From Thiohalocapsa halophila (GTDB lineage Bacteria > Pseudomonadota > Gammaproteobacteria > Chromatiales > Chromatiaceae), in contig NZ_NRRV01000015.1 in NCBI RefSeq assembly GCF_016583825.1, forward strand, positions 1 through 64,000: 64,000 nucleotides of DNA, in the 5' to 3' direction. Made by a program: the position numbers and the translations under genes. Of this stretch, positions 46,462-55,722 are shown piece by piece (position 1 is the first letter of the stretch; each line of letters begins with the position of its first letter). Under the pieces are notes generated by a model that was not told the DNA's origin, ran no database searches, and was given only the letters and a program-made list of their open reading frames with translations.

Positions 46462-46905
46462 TTGACAACGATGGATATTCACAAGGTGTTGCGTCTCCTG
46501 CCGCACCGCTATCCGTTTCTACTCATCGACAAAGTCCTGGAGTTCGAGCCCAACGAGCGCCTGCTTGGGCTGAAGAACGTCAGTATCAACGAGCCCTTCT
46601 TCACCGGCCACTTCCCGGTGCGCCCGGTGATGCCCGGCGTGCTGATCGTCGAGGCCATGGCGCAGGCGACCGGACTTCTGGCGATGGAATCACGGCCGGA
46701 CGAGGTGGGTGAAAAAGCCCTTTACTACTTTGTCGGCATCGACAAGGCGCGCTTCAAACAGCCGGTGGAGCCCGGCGATCAGCTCTTCCTCGACGTGCGC
46801 GTGATGAACGTGAAGCGCGGTATATGGAAGTTCGCCGGCGAGGCCCGCGTGGACGACAGAGCGGTCGCCACCGCCGAGATCATGTGCACCGCCCGGGATT
46901 TCTGA
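46462..46905 (+). CDS. fabZ: 3-hydroxyacyl-[acyl-carrier-protein] dehydratase FabZ
   Basis: Dehydrates hydroxyacyl-ACP in fatty acid synthesis, competing with LpxA/LpxD for the same substrates. The hot-dog fold motif [12 protein letters not shown] is followed by [22 protein letters not shown], with catalytic His and Glu. The TTG at 46462 sits five bases after GGAGG (46452-46456); an ATG at 46471 is the alternative but is 14 bases from it. About 147 residues, normal length. Three bases separate it from lpxA. Confidence 0.95.
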   Translation: MTTMDIHKVLRLLPHRYPFLLIDKVLEFEPNERLLGLKNVSINEPFFTGHFPVRPVMPGVLIVEAMAQATGLLAMESRPDEVGEKALYYFVGIDKARFKQPVEPGDQLFLDVRVMNVKRGIWKFAGEARVDDRAVATAEIMCTARDF

Positions 46906-46908
46906 GTC

Positions 46909-47691
46909 TTGAGCCCACAGCGTATCCACCCCAGCGCCATCGTCGATCCGTCTGCGGTCGTCGCCGACGAGGTCGAGATCGGGCCCTATGCCATCATCGG
47001 CGCCGGGGTCGAGCTTGCGCCCAGCTGCGTCATCGGGCCGCATGCGGTGCTGCGCGGACCAACGCGCATCGGCGCGGGCACCCGGGTGTTCCAATTCGCC
47101 TCTGTCGGCGAGGACCCCCAGGATAAGAAATACGCCGGCGAGCCAACGTCCCTGGTCATCGGGGCGCGCAATGTCATCCGCGAGTGCGCGACCATTCATC
47201 GCGGTACGGTCCAGGACAAGCGCGAGACACGCATCGGCGATGACAACCTGTTCATGGCCTATACGCATGTGGCCCACGACTGTGTCATCGGCAACAACGT
47301 CATCATGGCCAATGCGGCCTCCCTGGGCGGCCATGTGGAGGTCCAGGACTGGGCCATCCTCGGCGGCTTCAGCATCGTGCACCAGTTCTGCCGCATCGGG
47401 GCACACAGCTTCAGCGCCATGGGCACCGTGATCGCCAAGGACGTGCCGCCCTATCTCACCATCGGCGGACACCCGGCCCAGCCGCGCGGCATCAATGCCG
47501 AGGGATTGCGGCGCCGGGCCTTCTCGGCGGAGGCCATTGCTGCGCTGCGCCGCGCCTATCGGCTGCTCTACCTTGCCAACCTCAAGCTCGCGGACGCCGT
47601 CGGGCAGATCCGAGAGCTCGCCAAGGCGCAGCCGGAGCTGGCGCCGCTGGCGGACTTCGTCGCCGACAGCACGCGTAGCATCGTGCGGTGA
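46909..47691 (+). CDS. lpxA: UDP-N-acetylglucosamine O-acyltransferase
   Basis: First step of lipid A synthesis. The 260 residues form a hexapeptide-repeat beta-helix with catalytic His in YTHVAHDCVIGNN and the acyl ruler region QDWAILGGFSIVHQF. The C-terminal helical domain starts at GINAEGLRRRAF. The start is TTG 46909, following the fabZ stop by three bases. Its stop overlaps the lpxB GTG. Confidence 0.97.
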   Translation: MSPQRIHPSAIVDPSAVVADEVEIGPYAIIGAGVELAPSCVIGPHAVLRGPTRIGAGTRVFQFASVGEDPQDKKYAGEPTSLVIGARNVIRECATIHRGTVQDKRETRIGDDNLFMAYTHVAHDCVIGNNVIMANAASLGGHVEVQDWAILGGFSIVHQFCRIGAHSFSAMGTVIAKDVPPYLTIGGHPAQPRGINAEGLRRRAFSAEAIAALRRAYRLLYLANLKLADAVGQIRELAKAQPELAPLADFVADSTRSIVR

Positions 47692-48848
47692 GCACGCGGC
47701 TCGGCATCGTCGCCAACGAGCCCTCCGGCGATCTCCTGGGCGCTGCGCTGGTGCAGGCGCTGCAAGAGCTGCTGCCGGACGCCGAGCTGGTGGGTGTCGC
47801 CGGCCCCCGCATGCAGGCGCGGGGCTGCGTGAGCCTGATGCCGCAGGAGCGCCTGTCGGTGATGGGGCTTGTGGAGGTGCTCGCCGTGCTGCCGGACCTG
47901 CTGCGCGCCCGCGCCGAATTGGTGGCGCATTTCACCCGGACACCGCCGGCGGCCTTCGTCGGCGTCGATGCGCCGGATTTCAATCTCGGGCTCGAGCGGC
48001 GGCTGCGTCGGCACGGCATTCCCACGGTGCACTTGGTCAGCCCGACGGTCTGGGCCTGGCGGCGGGGTCGGGTGCGGGCCATCCGCCGCGCCGTGGACCT
48101 GATGCTCTGCATCTTCCCCTTCGAAGAAGATTTCCTGCGCGCCCACGGCGTCGATGCCCATTACATCGGGCATCCGCTCGCCGACGAGATCCCGCCCGAG
48201 GATCAGGGCGCCGCGGCCCGCGCCGAGCTCGGCATTGCCGCGGCGGACACCGTCGTTGCGCTGCTCCCCGGCAGCCGTCGCAGCGAGGTCTCGCGGCTCG
48301 CGGCGCCCATGCTGGAGACGGCGCGCTGGTGCTGCGCACGCAAGCCCGGGCTGCGCTTCGTCGCGCCCATGGTCTCGGACGGCCTGCGGGCGCTGTTCGA
48401 GGCGGAGCGCACGCGCGTGGCTCCGGCGCTGGACGTCCAGCTCCTCGCCGGCGGCAGCCGCACCGCCATTGCCGCCGCCGACGCGGTGCTCACCGCCTCC
48501 GGCACTGCGACCCTGGAGACCCTGCTGCTGCATCGCCCGATGCTGGTGGCCTATCGGCTCAATGCCCTGACCTTCGCCCTGGTCAAGGCGCTGCGGCTCA
48601 TCAAGGTCCCCTATGCGGCCATGGCGAACCTGCTCGCCGGCGAGGCCCTGGCGCCCGAGTTCATCCAAGGCCGCTGTCGTGCCCCGCTCATGGGCCCGGC
48701 TCTGCTCGCCATGCTGGACGACGCGCCGCGCCGGGCCGAGATCCGCCAACGCTACGCCGAGATCCACGCCCTGCTGCGGCGTGACGCCGCGCGCAGCGGC
48801 GCGCGGCGTATCCTGGAGCTGCTGGCGGCGCGGGAGCGGGCGGCGTGA
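47688..48848 (+). CDS. lpxB: Lipid A disaccharide synthase
   Basis: Joins UDP-diacylglucosamine and lipid X into the lipid A disaccharide at the inner-membrane surface. It has 386 residues. [10 protein letters not shown] at the N-terminus, [13 protein letters not shown], the nucleotide-binding [10 protein letters not shown] and the [11 protein letters not shown] loop are intact. GTG start overlapping lpxA (GTGA); the stop overlaps rnhB in the same way. Confidence 0.96.
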   Translation: MSTRLGIVANEPSGDLLGAALVQALQELLPDAELVGVAGPRMQARGCVSLMPQERLSVMGLVEVLAVLPDLLRARAELVAHFTRTPPAAFVGVDAPDFNLGLERRLRRHGIPTVHLVSPTVWAWRRGRVRAIRRAVDLMLCIFPFEEDFLRAHGVDAHYIGHPLADEIPPEDQGAAARAELGIAAADTVVALLPGSRRSEVSRLAAPMLETARWCCARKPGLRFVAPMVSDGLRALFEAERTRVAPALDVQLLAGGSRTAIAAADAVLTASGTATLETLLLHRPMLVAYRLNALTFALVKALRLIKVPYAAMANLLAGEALAPEFIQGRCRAPLMGPALLAMLDDAPRRAEIRQRYAEIHALLRRDAARSGARRILELLAARERAA

Positions 48849-49498
48849 ACACGTGGCCGCACCCGGACGCGCCGGCTTTGGTGGCGGGCGTGGACGAGGC
48901 CGGCCGCGGCCCGCTGGCGGGACCGGTCTACGCGGCGGCGGTGATCCTGCAGCCGGCGCGTATTCCAGACGGACTCGATGACAGCAAGCGCCTCACGCAA
49001 GCGCTGCGCGAGACCCTGGTGCCGCGCATCGAGGCCGCCGCCGATGCCTGGGCCGTGGCCTGGGCCAGCCACCTGGAGATCGACCGGCTCAATGTGCTTC
49101 AGGCCTCCATGCTGGCCATGCGGCGCGCGGTGCTGGCGCTGCGGCTCACGCCGACCTTGGCGCTGGTGGACGGCAATCGCTGCCCCGACGCTTTGCCTTG
49201 CGTCGCCCGCGCCGTGGTGGGCGGCGACGGCTTGGAGCCCGCCATCAGCGCCGCGTCCATCCTGGCCAAAGTCGCCCGGGACCGCGAGATGCAGCGCCTC
49301 GATGGCGAGCATCCGCAGTACGGCTTCGCGCGTCACAAAGGCTATGCCACGGCGGAGCATCTGGCGGCGCTCAAGCGCCATGGCCCCTGTGTGATCCACC
49401 GGCGCTCCTTCGCACCTGTGCGGGCGCTGCTGGCGGATGCCCCGGGCGCAGGCCGATCCGACCCCCGGGCGCCTCGGTGTCGGCCGCCAGCTCCTTGA
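48845..49498 (+). CDS. rnhB: Ribonuclease HII
   Basis: Removes ribonucleotides and RNA strands from RNA-DNA hybrids. The 217 residues contain [19 protein letters not shown] with two catalytic acids, DDSKRL, LVDGN and [12 protein letters not shown]. The core ends near HRRSFAPV; the last 25 residues (Ala/Arg/Pro-rich) are not typical. The last 128 bases are shared on the opposite strand with the end of yihY. dnaE, often next in this order, is not here. Confidence 0.94.
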   Translation: MNTWPHPDAPALVAGVDEAGRGPLAGPVYAAAVILQPARIPDGLDDSKRLTQALRETLVPRIEAAADAWAVAWASHLEIDRLNVLQASMLAMRRAVLALRLTPTLALVDGNRCPDALPCVARAVVGGDGLEPAISAASILAKVARDREMQRLDGEHPQYGFARHKGYATAEHLAALKRHGPCVIHRRSFAPVRALLADAPGAGRSDPRAPRCRPPAP

Positions 49499-50807
49499 GG
49501 CTCATGTCACCGAACGCCTCGTCGATGGCTTGCTGCAGGCGCTCCTCCACGGCGGCGACAGGGGTGCCGGCCGGCAGCGCCGGCGTCGTTGCCGGGGCCT
49601 CGCCATAGCGGCGGACCTGGCGCAGCAGTTGGCGCAGCTGCAACTGCTCTGGAGCCTGCGCCGGCACATAGCAGGGCGGATCGCTGGCCGTCGGCACCAG
49701 ATAGCCGCCCTCGCTCAGCATGCCGAGCAGTGTGCGCACATTCGTGAGCGGCATGCCGAGGCCGTGGGCCAGCTCCTCTTCCCCCGCGGCATCCGCGCCG
49801 CTGTAATGGCGGCGCACCACCGCCTGCATCAGCAGCAGTGCGAGCCGCTCGCGGAGCCTGTTGCTGAGCCTCAGGTCGCGGTTGCGGCTCGCCAGGTACT
49901 CGGGATACTGGACATAGAAGGCGATGTTGGCGCCGATCAGCACGATGAGCCAGGCGATGTAGAGCCAGATCATGAACAGAATCAGGATCGCCAGACCGGA
50001 ATAGATGGCCGCATAGCGTGTCGAGCCGGCCATGAACTGCGCGAACAGATTGCCCGCCATCAGCCACAGCACGCCCGCCACCAGCGCCCCCACCAGGGCC
50101 GGCACCAGACGCACCCGGGTGTTCGGAACGAAGTTGTAGACGAAGGCGAAAGCCAGCGTGATCAGCACGAAGGGCACCAGGCTCTCGGCGACCTGGAGCA
50201 GCCAGCCAAGGGGCTGGATGTCCGTGAGCGTTTGCACCACGACGTTGCTCCTCAGGGAGGCCGAGGCCGCCACCGCCGAGAAGAGCAGGACCGGGCCCAC
50301 CAGCAGCACGCTCAGATAGCGGCTGAAGCGCTCCGCCAGCGGCCGCTGGCGCTCGACGTGCCAGGTTATGTTGAACACCTGCTCGATCTTCGAGATCAGC
50401 GACAACACCGACCACAGCAGGACCGCCAGGCCCACCGCGCCGAGCACGCGCACATTGGTATTGTCGACATAGTCGATGATCCGCTCGGCCACTTCCTGTG
50501 CGCCGTCACCGAGTGGCTGGAGCGCCTGCAACAGCATGGGCTCCAGCTGGTTGTGCACGCCGAAGCCCTGAAGCACCGAAAAGCTCACCGCCAGCAGTGG
50601 CACCAGGCTCAGCAGCGTGGTGTACACCAGGCTCATGGCCTCCAGGGTCAGGCGGCCCTTGCTCAGGTCCCGACCGATGGCGTACGCCATGCGCAGGGGC
50701 AGGCGCAGGCGCTGCTGCCAGCCCGGGAGCGCGGCGGCATCGCCCCAAAGCAGGCGGTCCCAAGTGCCCGCGACATCGTCAGTGGAAAAGTGTGGAACAA
50801 CGCTCAT
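49371..50807 (-). CDS. YihY/BrkB-family inner-membrane protein
   Basis: A 478-residue protein from the ATG at 50807. The YihY core of six or more helices covers about 45-300 ([22 protein letters not shown], then [19 protein letters not shown]). A winged-helix-like cytosolic domain follows, with [22 protein letters not shown]. The family was once called ribonuclease BN; that activity belongs to another protein, and the true role is unknown. After about 450 residues the frame continues into the rnhB coding region on the opposite strand, giving a Gly/Arg/Pro tail that is probably a read-through extension. Confidence 0.9.
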   Translation of the reverse strand: MSVVPHFSTDDVAGTWDRLLWGDAAALPGWQQRLRLPLRMAYAIGRDLSKGRLTLEAMSLVYTTLLSLVPLLAVSFSVLQGFGVHNQLEPMLLQALQPLGDGAQEVAERIIDYVDNTNVRVLGAVGLAVLLWSVLSLISKIEQVFNITWHVERQRPLAERFSRYLSVLLVGPVLLFSAVAASASLRSNVVVQTLTDIQPLGWLLQVAESLVPFVLITLAFAFVYNFVPNTRVRLVPALVGALVAGVLWLMAGNLFAQFMAGSTRYAAIYSGLAILILFMIWLYIAWLIVLIGANIAFYVQYPEYLASRNRDLRLSNRLRERLALLLMQAVVRRHYSGADAAGEEELAHGLGMPLTNVRTLLGMLSEGGYLVPTASDPPCYVPAQAPEQLQLRQLLRQVRRYGEAPATTPALPAGTPVAAVEERLQQAIDEAFGDMSLKELAADTEAPGGRIGLRPGHPPAAPAQVRRSAGGSHRGHGA

Positions 50808-50890
50808 GGTAACCTCGCCGGCGCAGACAGACCCGCGAGCCGCCGTGCGACCGGCATGCACGCGGCAACATCTCAGGAGGAATCACCCAC

Positions 50891-51439
50891 GTGAAGCACT
50901 CTATCACTTCGACCCTGCTCGCTGCGCTCGCCGCGGCTTGCATGCTCGCGCCGGTGCAGGCAGCGGCGGACACGCCCGGCGAGCCCGCGGCGGCCGCCGA
51001 ATTATTGGACCCCCTGCCCGAGAAGCCCGCTGCGCCCGTTTTCGAGCTCCAGGGGCCGGGCGGCGACACCTACAGCCTGGCGGACATGCAAGGCAAGCCC
51101 GTGATCGTCAATTTCTGGGCCACCTGGTGCCCGCCCTGCCGCGCGGAGATGCCGGCCATGCAACGCGCCTGGGAGACGCTGCGAGACCAGGGCGTCATGC
51201 TCTTGGGCGTCAATGTCGGCGAGAGCGAGGCAGACGTCGCGGCCTTTGCCGAGCAGCTCGACCTGGACTTCCCGCTGCCCATGGACACCGACATGAGCGT
51301 CTCCCAGCAATGGCCCATGAAGGGGCTGCCGACCACCTTCGTCGTCGACCCGCAAGGGCGCATCGTCTACCGCGCCCAAGGCGAGCGGGAATGGGACGAC
51401 GCGGCATTGCTGGACCTGGTGCGCGCGCTTCGCCGGTGA
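50891..51439 (+). CDS. TlpA-like exported thioredoxin-family protein
   Basis: A 182-residue protein with signal peptide (1-25) and a thioredoxin fold of the TlpA/ResA type: VIVNFWATWCPPCRAEMP with CPPC at 80-83, then GLPTTFVVDPQGRIVYR with the cis-Pro. It acts as a periplasmic disulfide reductase, for example in cytochrome c maturation or repair of oxidised thiols. GTG 50891 follows an AGGAGG (50875-50880). It is followed by a fragment with a CxxCH heme-like motif, which may hint at a cytochrome link. Confidence 0.92.
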   Translation: MKHSITSTLLAALAAACMLAPVQAAADTPGEPAAAAELLDPLPEKPAAPVFELQGPGGDTYSLADMQGKPVIVNFWATWCPPCRAEMPAMQRAWETLRDQGVMLLGVNVGESEADVAAFAEQLDLDFPLPMDTDMSVSQQWPMKGLPTTFVVDPQGRIVYRAQGEREWDDAALLDLVRALRR

Positions 51440-51460
51440 CGGAGCGCCCGGCGGTGTTGA

Positions 51461-51709
51461 CCGCCCTCGCGTCGGCACCATCTCCTTCGCAACCGCAACT
51501 TCCCGGACGGTGCGCAGGCCGCGTTACACCTGAGTGATCTCGGCATGCTCATGGTCACGACCTGGGAGGAGGGCACCCCCGTCTACCAGGTCTTCACAGA
51601 AGACGGCGAAGAGATCACCGCCGACGACGGACCTCTGTCGGCGGGGGCCTGTGCCGAGTGCCACACGGACCCCAGCTGCGTCGCCGGGCAATGCGGGCGG
51701 ATCGAATAG
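51461..51709 (+). pseudogene. C-terminal gene fragment with CxxCH motif
   Basis: The frame is open after a stop at 51458-51460 and reads RRHHLLRNRNFPDGAQAALH, then DLGMLMVTTWEEGTPVYQVF, then ACAECHTDPSCVAGQCGRIE before TAG. The translation looks like real protein: acidic, aromatic, with a CAECH heme c-type motif and three more cysteines. There is no start with a ribosome site at its head; the first ATG (51545) would leave 54 residues. It is most likely the 3' end of a lost gene, or a short exported protein with an unrecognised start. Confidence 0.5.
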
Positions 51710-51742
51710 CCTCAGCAAGTTAGAATGGGGGCGACGGATCAT

Positions 51743-51858
51743 CCTAGAAACGGTAGTTGAACGGCCCTCACCCGGGAGGTGGCCTTGAAATCGGTGCGGA
51801 TTCTCAAATTGCGCAAACACTCTTAGCTGCGACGAAGCGGTCAACTGCCGTTTCTAGG
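51743..51858. mobile_element. 116-bp MITE with 5-bp target-site duplication
   Basis: The ends are an 18-bp inverted repeat with one mismatch: CCTAGAAACGGTAGTTGA at 51743-51760 and the complement of CCTAGAAACGGCAGTTGA at 51841-51858. The element is flanked on both sides by ATCAT (51738-51742 and 51859-51863), a direct target-site duplication. The 80-bp interior has no coding capacity. This is the structure of a non-autonomous element moved by a transposase supplied elsewhere. Ends starting CCTAG recall the IS1380 family, but that link is a guess. Confidence 0.85.
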
Positions 51859-51883
51859 ATCATGCCCCCGCGCCGCTGAGAAA

Positions 51884-51922
51884 ACGCCGATTGCTTGGCC
51901 AGGATGGCCAAGCAATCGGCGT
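51884..51922. terminator. Perfect 17-bp hairpin
   Basis: ACGCCGATTGCTTGGCC (51884-51900) pairs perfectly with GGCCAAGCAATCGGCGT (51906-51922) around AGGAT. On the minus strand it is followed by TTTT, as in an intrinsic terminator, although no leftward gene ends here. On the plus strand it would end transcripts from the TlpA-like gene before the PhoD gene, but without a T-run. Confidence 0.5.
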
Positions 51923-51946
51923 CTCCGCAAAGCCTGCTTCGGACTA

Positions 51947-53965
51947 TTGCAAACCACCGCACCCGCTGCCGTCCTGCCCCCGATCATCGCCGGCCCCATC
52001 GCCCGCCGGGTCACCTCGAGCCGGCTCGTGCTCTGGCTGGCGCTGAGCGCACCGCTGGACCTGCGCCTCTACCTTTACCGCGCCGGTGAGGCGGCGCCGC
52101 TGCTGACGGCGGACTTTCCCTCTGCGACGGCAGAGCAGGTGCGCCTCGGCGAGCATGCCTTCGTGCGGCTGATCGACTTGCAGCCGGCCGAGCCGCTGCC
52201 GGTCGACGAGCTGCTGGAATACGACCTGCGTGTGACCCCGGCCGGCGACGCGGGCAGCCCCGGCGAATTGCTGACCAAGCTGCTGCCCGACCTCTGCTAC
52301 CCGGGCCAGGCCCGCCCGACGCTGGTGATTCGCTCGCAGCTGACGGACCTCGTCCATGGCTCCTGCCGCAAGCCTCACTTCGACGGGCCCGACGCCCTGC
52401 TGCGCCTCGACGACCTGATCGGCGCCGCGCCTGCTGATCCCATGAGCCGGCCCGCGCTGCTGGTGATGAGCGGCGATCAAATCTACTGCGACGACGTCGC
52501 CGGCCCCATGCTCGCCGCCATCCACCAGGTCATCGAGCGCCTCGGGCTCTATCCGGAGCGGCTCGCCGGCGCCACCGTCGCCGACAGCACCGAGCTGATG
52601 GCCACGGACGCCGGCTACTACCGCCGCGAGGAGCTGCTGCCCCACAGCAGCGCCAACCGCGCCTTGCAGGACATCTTCTTCGGCGGTGCGAAAAAGCCCA
52701 TCTTCACCACCGCCTCGGCGCACAACCACCTGATCACCCTGGCCGAGGTAGCGGCCATGTACCTGCTGGTGTGGTCGCCGGCGCTGTGGCCGATGATCCA
52801 CCTGGACCGCCATCGCCCGCCACGGCCGCTGCCGGCAAAGCTCGCGGCCCGCTACGCCGCCGAGTGTCCGGTGATCGAGCGCTTCGGCGACGGGCTCGCG
52901 CGGGTGCGCCGGGCGCTCGCGCATCTGCCCGTCTACATGATCTTCGACGATCACGACATCACCGACGACTGGAATCTCACCCGCGGCTGGGAGGAGGCCG
53001 CCTACGGCCATCCCTTCTCCCGGCGCATCATCGGCAATGCGCTGATCGGCTATTGGCTCTTCCAGGGCTGGGGCAACGACCCGGCGCGCTGCGGCGAGCT
53101 GCTGGAGGCCGCCCGCCGCTGTCTGCCGCCGGAAGGTAGCGAGCGGCCCGCCGCGAGCACCGAGCCGGCGCCCGCGGCCGACCCGACGCCGGTGCCGCCG
53201 CTGGCCACCGAGCCCGACAACGGCTCGCATCTCCATGACCAGCTCATCGACCGGCTGCTGGACTTCGAGCACTGGCACTACAGCCTGCCCACCTCCCCGA
53301 AGCTGGTGGTGCTGGACACCCGCACCCACCGCTGGTGGTCCGAGTCGAGCCTCGCCAAGCCCTCTGGACTCATGGACTGGGAGGAGCTCTCGGAGCTGCA
53401 GCAGACGCTGATGCACCAGGAGGCCGTGGTCATGATCTCCGCGGCGCCGGTACTGGGCGTGAAGCTCATCGAGAACGCCCAGCGGGTGTTCACCTGGCTC
53501 GGCCTGGCGCTGCTGGTGGACGCCGAGAACTGGATGGCCCACCCGGGCTCCGCCAATGTCATGCTCAACATCTTTCGTCACCGGCGCACGCCGCGGCATT
53601 TCGTGATCCTCTCCGGCGACGTCCACTACAGCTTCGTCTACGACGCGGTACTGCGCTTTCGCACCCACACGCCGCTGATTTGGCAGATCACCTCGAGCGG
53701 CCTCAAGAACGAGTTCCCGCACGCCCTGCTGCGCTGGTTCGACCGGCTCAACCTCTGGCTCTACGGCACCAGCTCTCCGCTCAACTGGCTCACCCGCCGT
53801 CGGCGCCTGCGCCTGCGCGCCCGCCGTCCGGACGGCAACCGTCGTCGGCGGCTCTACAACGGCAGCGCCCTGGGCCGGGTGCGCCTGGATGCCAGCGGCA
53901 CGCCGGTGGACATCCGGCTGCTGACCGCCGACGGCGGCGAGGTGGCGTTTCCAAAGCCGCCCTGA
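51947..53965 (+). CDS. PhoD-like phosphatase
   Basis: A 672-residue protein with the metallophosphoesterase strips of the PhoD family: VMSGDQIYCDDV, IFDDHDITDDWN and ILSGDVHYSF. PhoD enzymes hydrolyse phosphodiesters and monoesters with Fe3+/Ca2+. No Tat or Sec signal is visible at the N-terminus, so this member is probably cytosolic, unlike classic PhoD. An Ala/Pro linker (about 400-425) interrupts the catalytic part. TTG 51947 is the tentative start, with no strong ribosome site. The DUF2252 gene follows after 96 bp. Confidence 0.83.
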   Translation: MQTTAPAAVLPPIIAGPIARRVTSSRLVLWLALSAPLDLRLYLYRAGEAAPLLTADFPSATAEQVRLGEHAFVRLIDLQPAEPLPVDELLEYDLRVTPAGDAGSPGELLTKLLPDLCYPGQARPTLVIRSQLTDLVHGSCRKPHFDGPDALLRLDDLIGAAPADPMSRPALLVMSGDQIYCDDVAGPMLAAIHQVIERLGLYPERLAGATVADSTELMATDAGYYRREELLPHSSANRALQDIFFGGAKKPIFTTASAHNHLITLAEVAAMYLLVWSPALWPMIHLDRHRPPRPLPAKLAARYAAECPVIERFGDGLARVRRALAHLPVYMIFDDHDITDDWNLTRGWEEAAYGHPFSRRIIGNALIGYWLFQGWGNDPARCGELLEAARRCLPPEGSERPAASTEPAPAADPTPVPPLATEPDNGSHLHDQLIDRLLDFEHWHYSLPTSPKLVVLDTRTHRWWSESSLAKPSGLMDWEELSELQQTLMHQEAVVMISAAPVLGVKLIENAQRVFTWLGLALLVDAENWMAHPGSANVMLNIFRHRRTPRHFVILSGDVHYSFVYDAVLRFRTHTPLIWQITSSGLKNEFPHALLRWFDRLNLWLYGTSSPLNWLTRRRRLRLRARRPDGNRRRRLYNGSALGRVRLDASGTPVDIRLLTADGGEVAFPKPP

Positions 53966-54061
53966 CCGCGCCGCCAGCCTCGCTGACGCTGGCCGCCGCA
54001 ACAGGCCGCCGAGCGCACAGCCTGATCCTCCAAGCGATACCTCCTACACCGAGCCGACGCG

Positions 54062-55408
54062 ATGACCGATCCAGACGGCACAGCACGCCAGAACCTGATC
54101 CGCGCCGAGCTCCGGCGCGTGGACGGCGCCGACCCCGGCGCCTGGGCGCCTTCGCCCAAGCATCGCAAGATGGCCGCGAGTCCGCTGCGCTTCCTGCGCG
54201 GCTCCGCGCAGCTCTATTACGCGGACCTGGCCAACGGCACCTTGCAGCTGCCGCAGGCGCTGCTCGCGCGGGTGCCGACCACCGCGGTCATGGGCGACTG
54301 CCATGTGTCCAACTTCGGCTTCCTCACCGAAGAGGGCTCCCACGGCGACACCGTGGTCTTCTGCCCCAACGACTACGACGACGCCTGCATGGGCCACGCC
54401 CACTGGGACCTCGCCCGCTACATCGCGAGCCTGGTGCTGGCGGCCGACTTCTGCCGCGGGGTGCTGGACGGCCGCTATGCCTCGGACGAGGTGGACGACC
54501 CTGCCGACCTGACGGCAGCCACCGACGAGGATGCCCGCGAGGCCGGCCGCGCCTTCCTCGACGCCTATATCCGGACCTGCCGAGAGGGCGTCGACGACCC
54601 AAGCCGGCGCGACAGTGCGTTGACCAAATTCCCCAAGGGCCATGTGCTGCGCAAGCCCTGGAAGAAGGCCAAGCGGCGCCGGGCCGGCGGTCGCGACTTC
54701 ACCGCCAAGAGCACGCTCGCGAAGGAGGTGGAGATCCGCGACGGCCGCCCGCGCTTTCGCGACCGCCCGGGTCGCTTCGCGGCCCTGGAGCCCGCCCGCG
54801 CCCGGCAGGTGCACGCGGCCTTCCGGCCCTATGTGGACGACGCCGTGCTGGACCTGGTGCTGCGCCTCGGCGCCGGCACCGGCTCGGTGGACCTGGAGCG
54901 CTTCTACCTGCTGGTGGGCCCGGAGCACTTCGCCGGCGACGCCGATCTGCCGCTCTGCCACGTGGTGGAGGTCAAGCAGCAACGCCCGGCCAGCCCCTTG
55001 CACCACTTCCCGGACCTGCGCCCGGAGAACCGCCTCGACCCGGCACACCTCACCGTGGACTGCCAGCGCCTGATGCAGCGCAGCCCGGATATGGTGCTGG
55101 ACGAGGCGGTCTGGGAGGACAAGCACTGGCTGGTGCGCTCGCGCCACCACGCCCGCGTCGGCATCGACCCCGAGGACGTCGCGTTGGCGAAGAAGAAGCC
55201 CGGCAAAAGGCTCGCCGCCTATGCCGGCGCCTGCGGCGAGGCCCTGGCACTGGCCCATGCCCGCGGCGACCGCCGCTCGACCCGGTTCGAGGCGGCCATG
55301 GCCCGCGTGCTGGCCGAGGAGACCGATGCACTGCTGGACGCCGCTGGCGGCTACGCGGCACGCCTCATCGCCGATCGGCAGCTGCTGAAGGCGGTTATGT
55401 CATGCTGA
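54062..55408 (+). CDS. DUF2252 protein
   Basis: A 448-residue protein. KMAASPLRFLRGSAQLYY, then GDCHVSNFGFL, NDYDDACMGHAHWDLARY and the later CHVVEVKQQRPASPLHH are the conserved strips of DUF2252, a family with a kinase-like (aminoglycoside phosphotransferase-type) pattern: an HxxNFG-like catalytic loop and an NDYDD metal site. The substrate is unknown. It is co-oriented with the PhoD-like phosphatase 96 bp upstream, so a paired phosphate-transfer role is possible but unproven. Confidence 0.88.
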   Translation: MTDPDGTARQNLIRAELRRVDGADPGAWAPSPKHRKMAASPLRFLRGSAQLYYADLANGTLQLPQALLARVPTTAVMGDCHVSNFGFLTEEGSHGDTVVFCPNDYDDACMGHAHWDLARYIASLVLAADFCRGVLDGRYASDEVDDPADLTAATDEDAREAGRAFLDAYIRTCREGVDDPSRRDSALTKFPKGHVLRKPWKKAKRRRAGGRDFTAKSTLAKEVEIRDGRPRFRDRPGRFAALEPARARQVHAAFRPYVDDAVLDLVLRLGAGTGSVDLERFYLLVGPEHFAGDADLPLCHVVEVKQQRPASPLHHFPDLRPENRLDPAHLTVDCQRLMQRSPDMVLDEAVWEDKHWLVRSRHHARVGIDPEDVALAKKKPGKRLAAYAGACGEALALAHARGDRRSTRFEAAMARVLAEETDALLDAAGGYAARLIADRQLLKAVMSC

Positions 55409-55722
55409 ATCTGCCGCCCTCAGGGGAGCGGCGATGGCGGCATGAGCAGGGCGCCCAAAGCCAGCGCCGCCATGGCCGCAGCCCGCGGCCGGGGCGTGCA
55501 AGTCGGCTCAACGGGCGAAGCGGGGCAATTGCCCGCACGCAGTACGCCGCGCGGCTGCAGGATGCCAATCTCTTGACCACCTGCGAGCTGGCGCGTTTTG
55601 CATTAAGGTGTCGTCGTGCAGACGGGGGTCGCGCCGAGCAGCCTGGTGCCTGATGCGCCAGGGCCCGGCAAGTGTGTCCCCACCCAGACGCGCATCGAGA
55701 CCAACCGGCCAACATCCTATCC
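55409..55722. other. Intergenic region before the chaperone operon
   Basis: This 314-bp gap contains no supported gene. A TTGACC (55573-55578) could be a -35, but the best downstream hexamers (TTGCAT at 55598, CATTAA at 55601) are at poor spacing. No heat-shock sigma-32 type CCCCAT element is visible. Confidence 0.4.
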
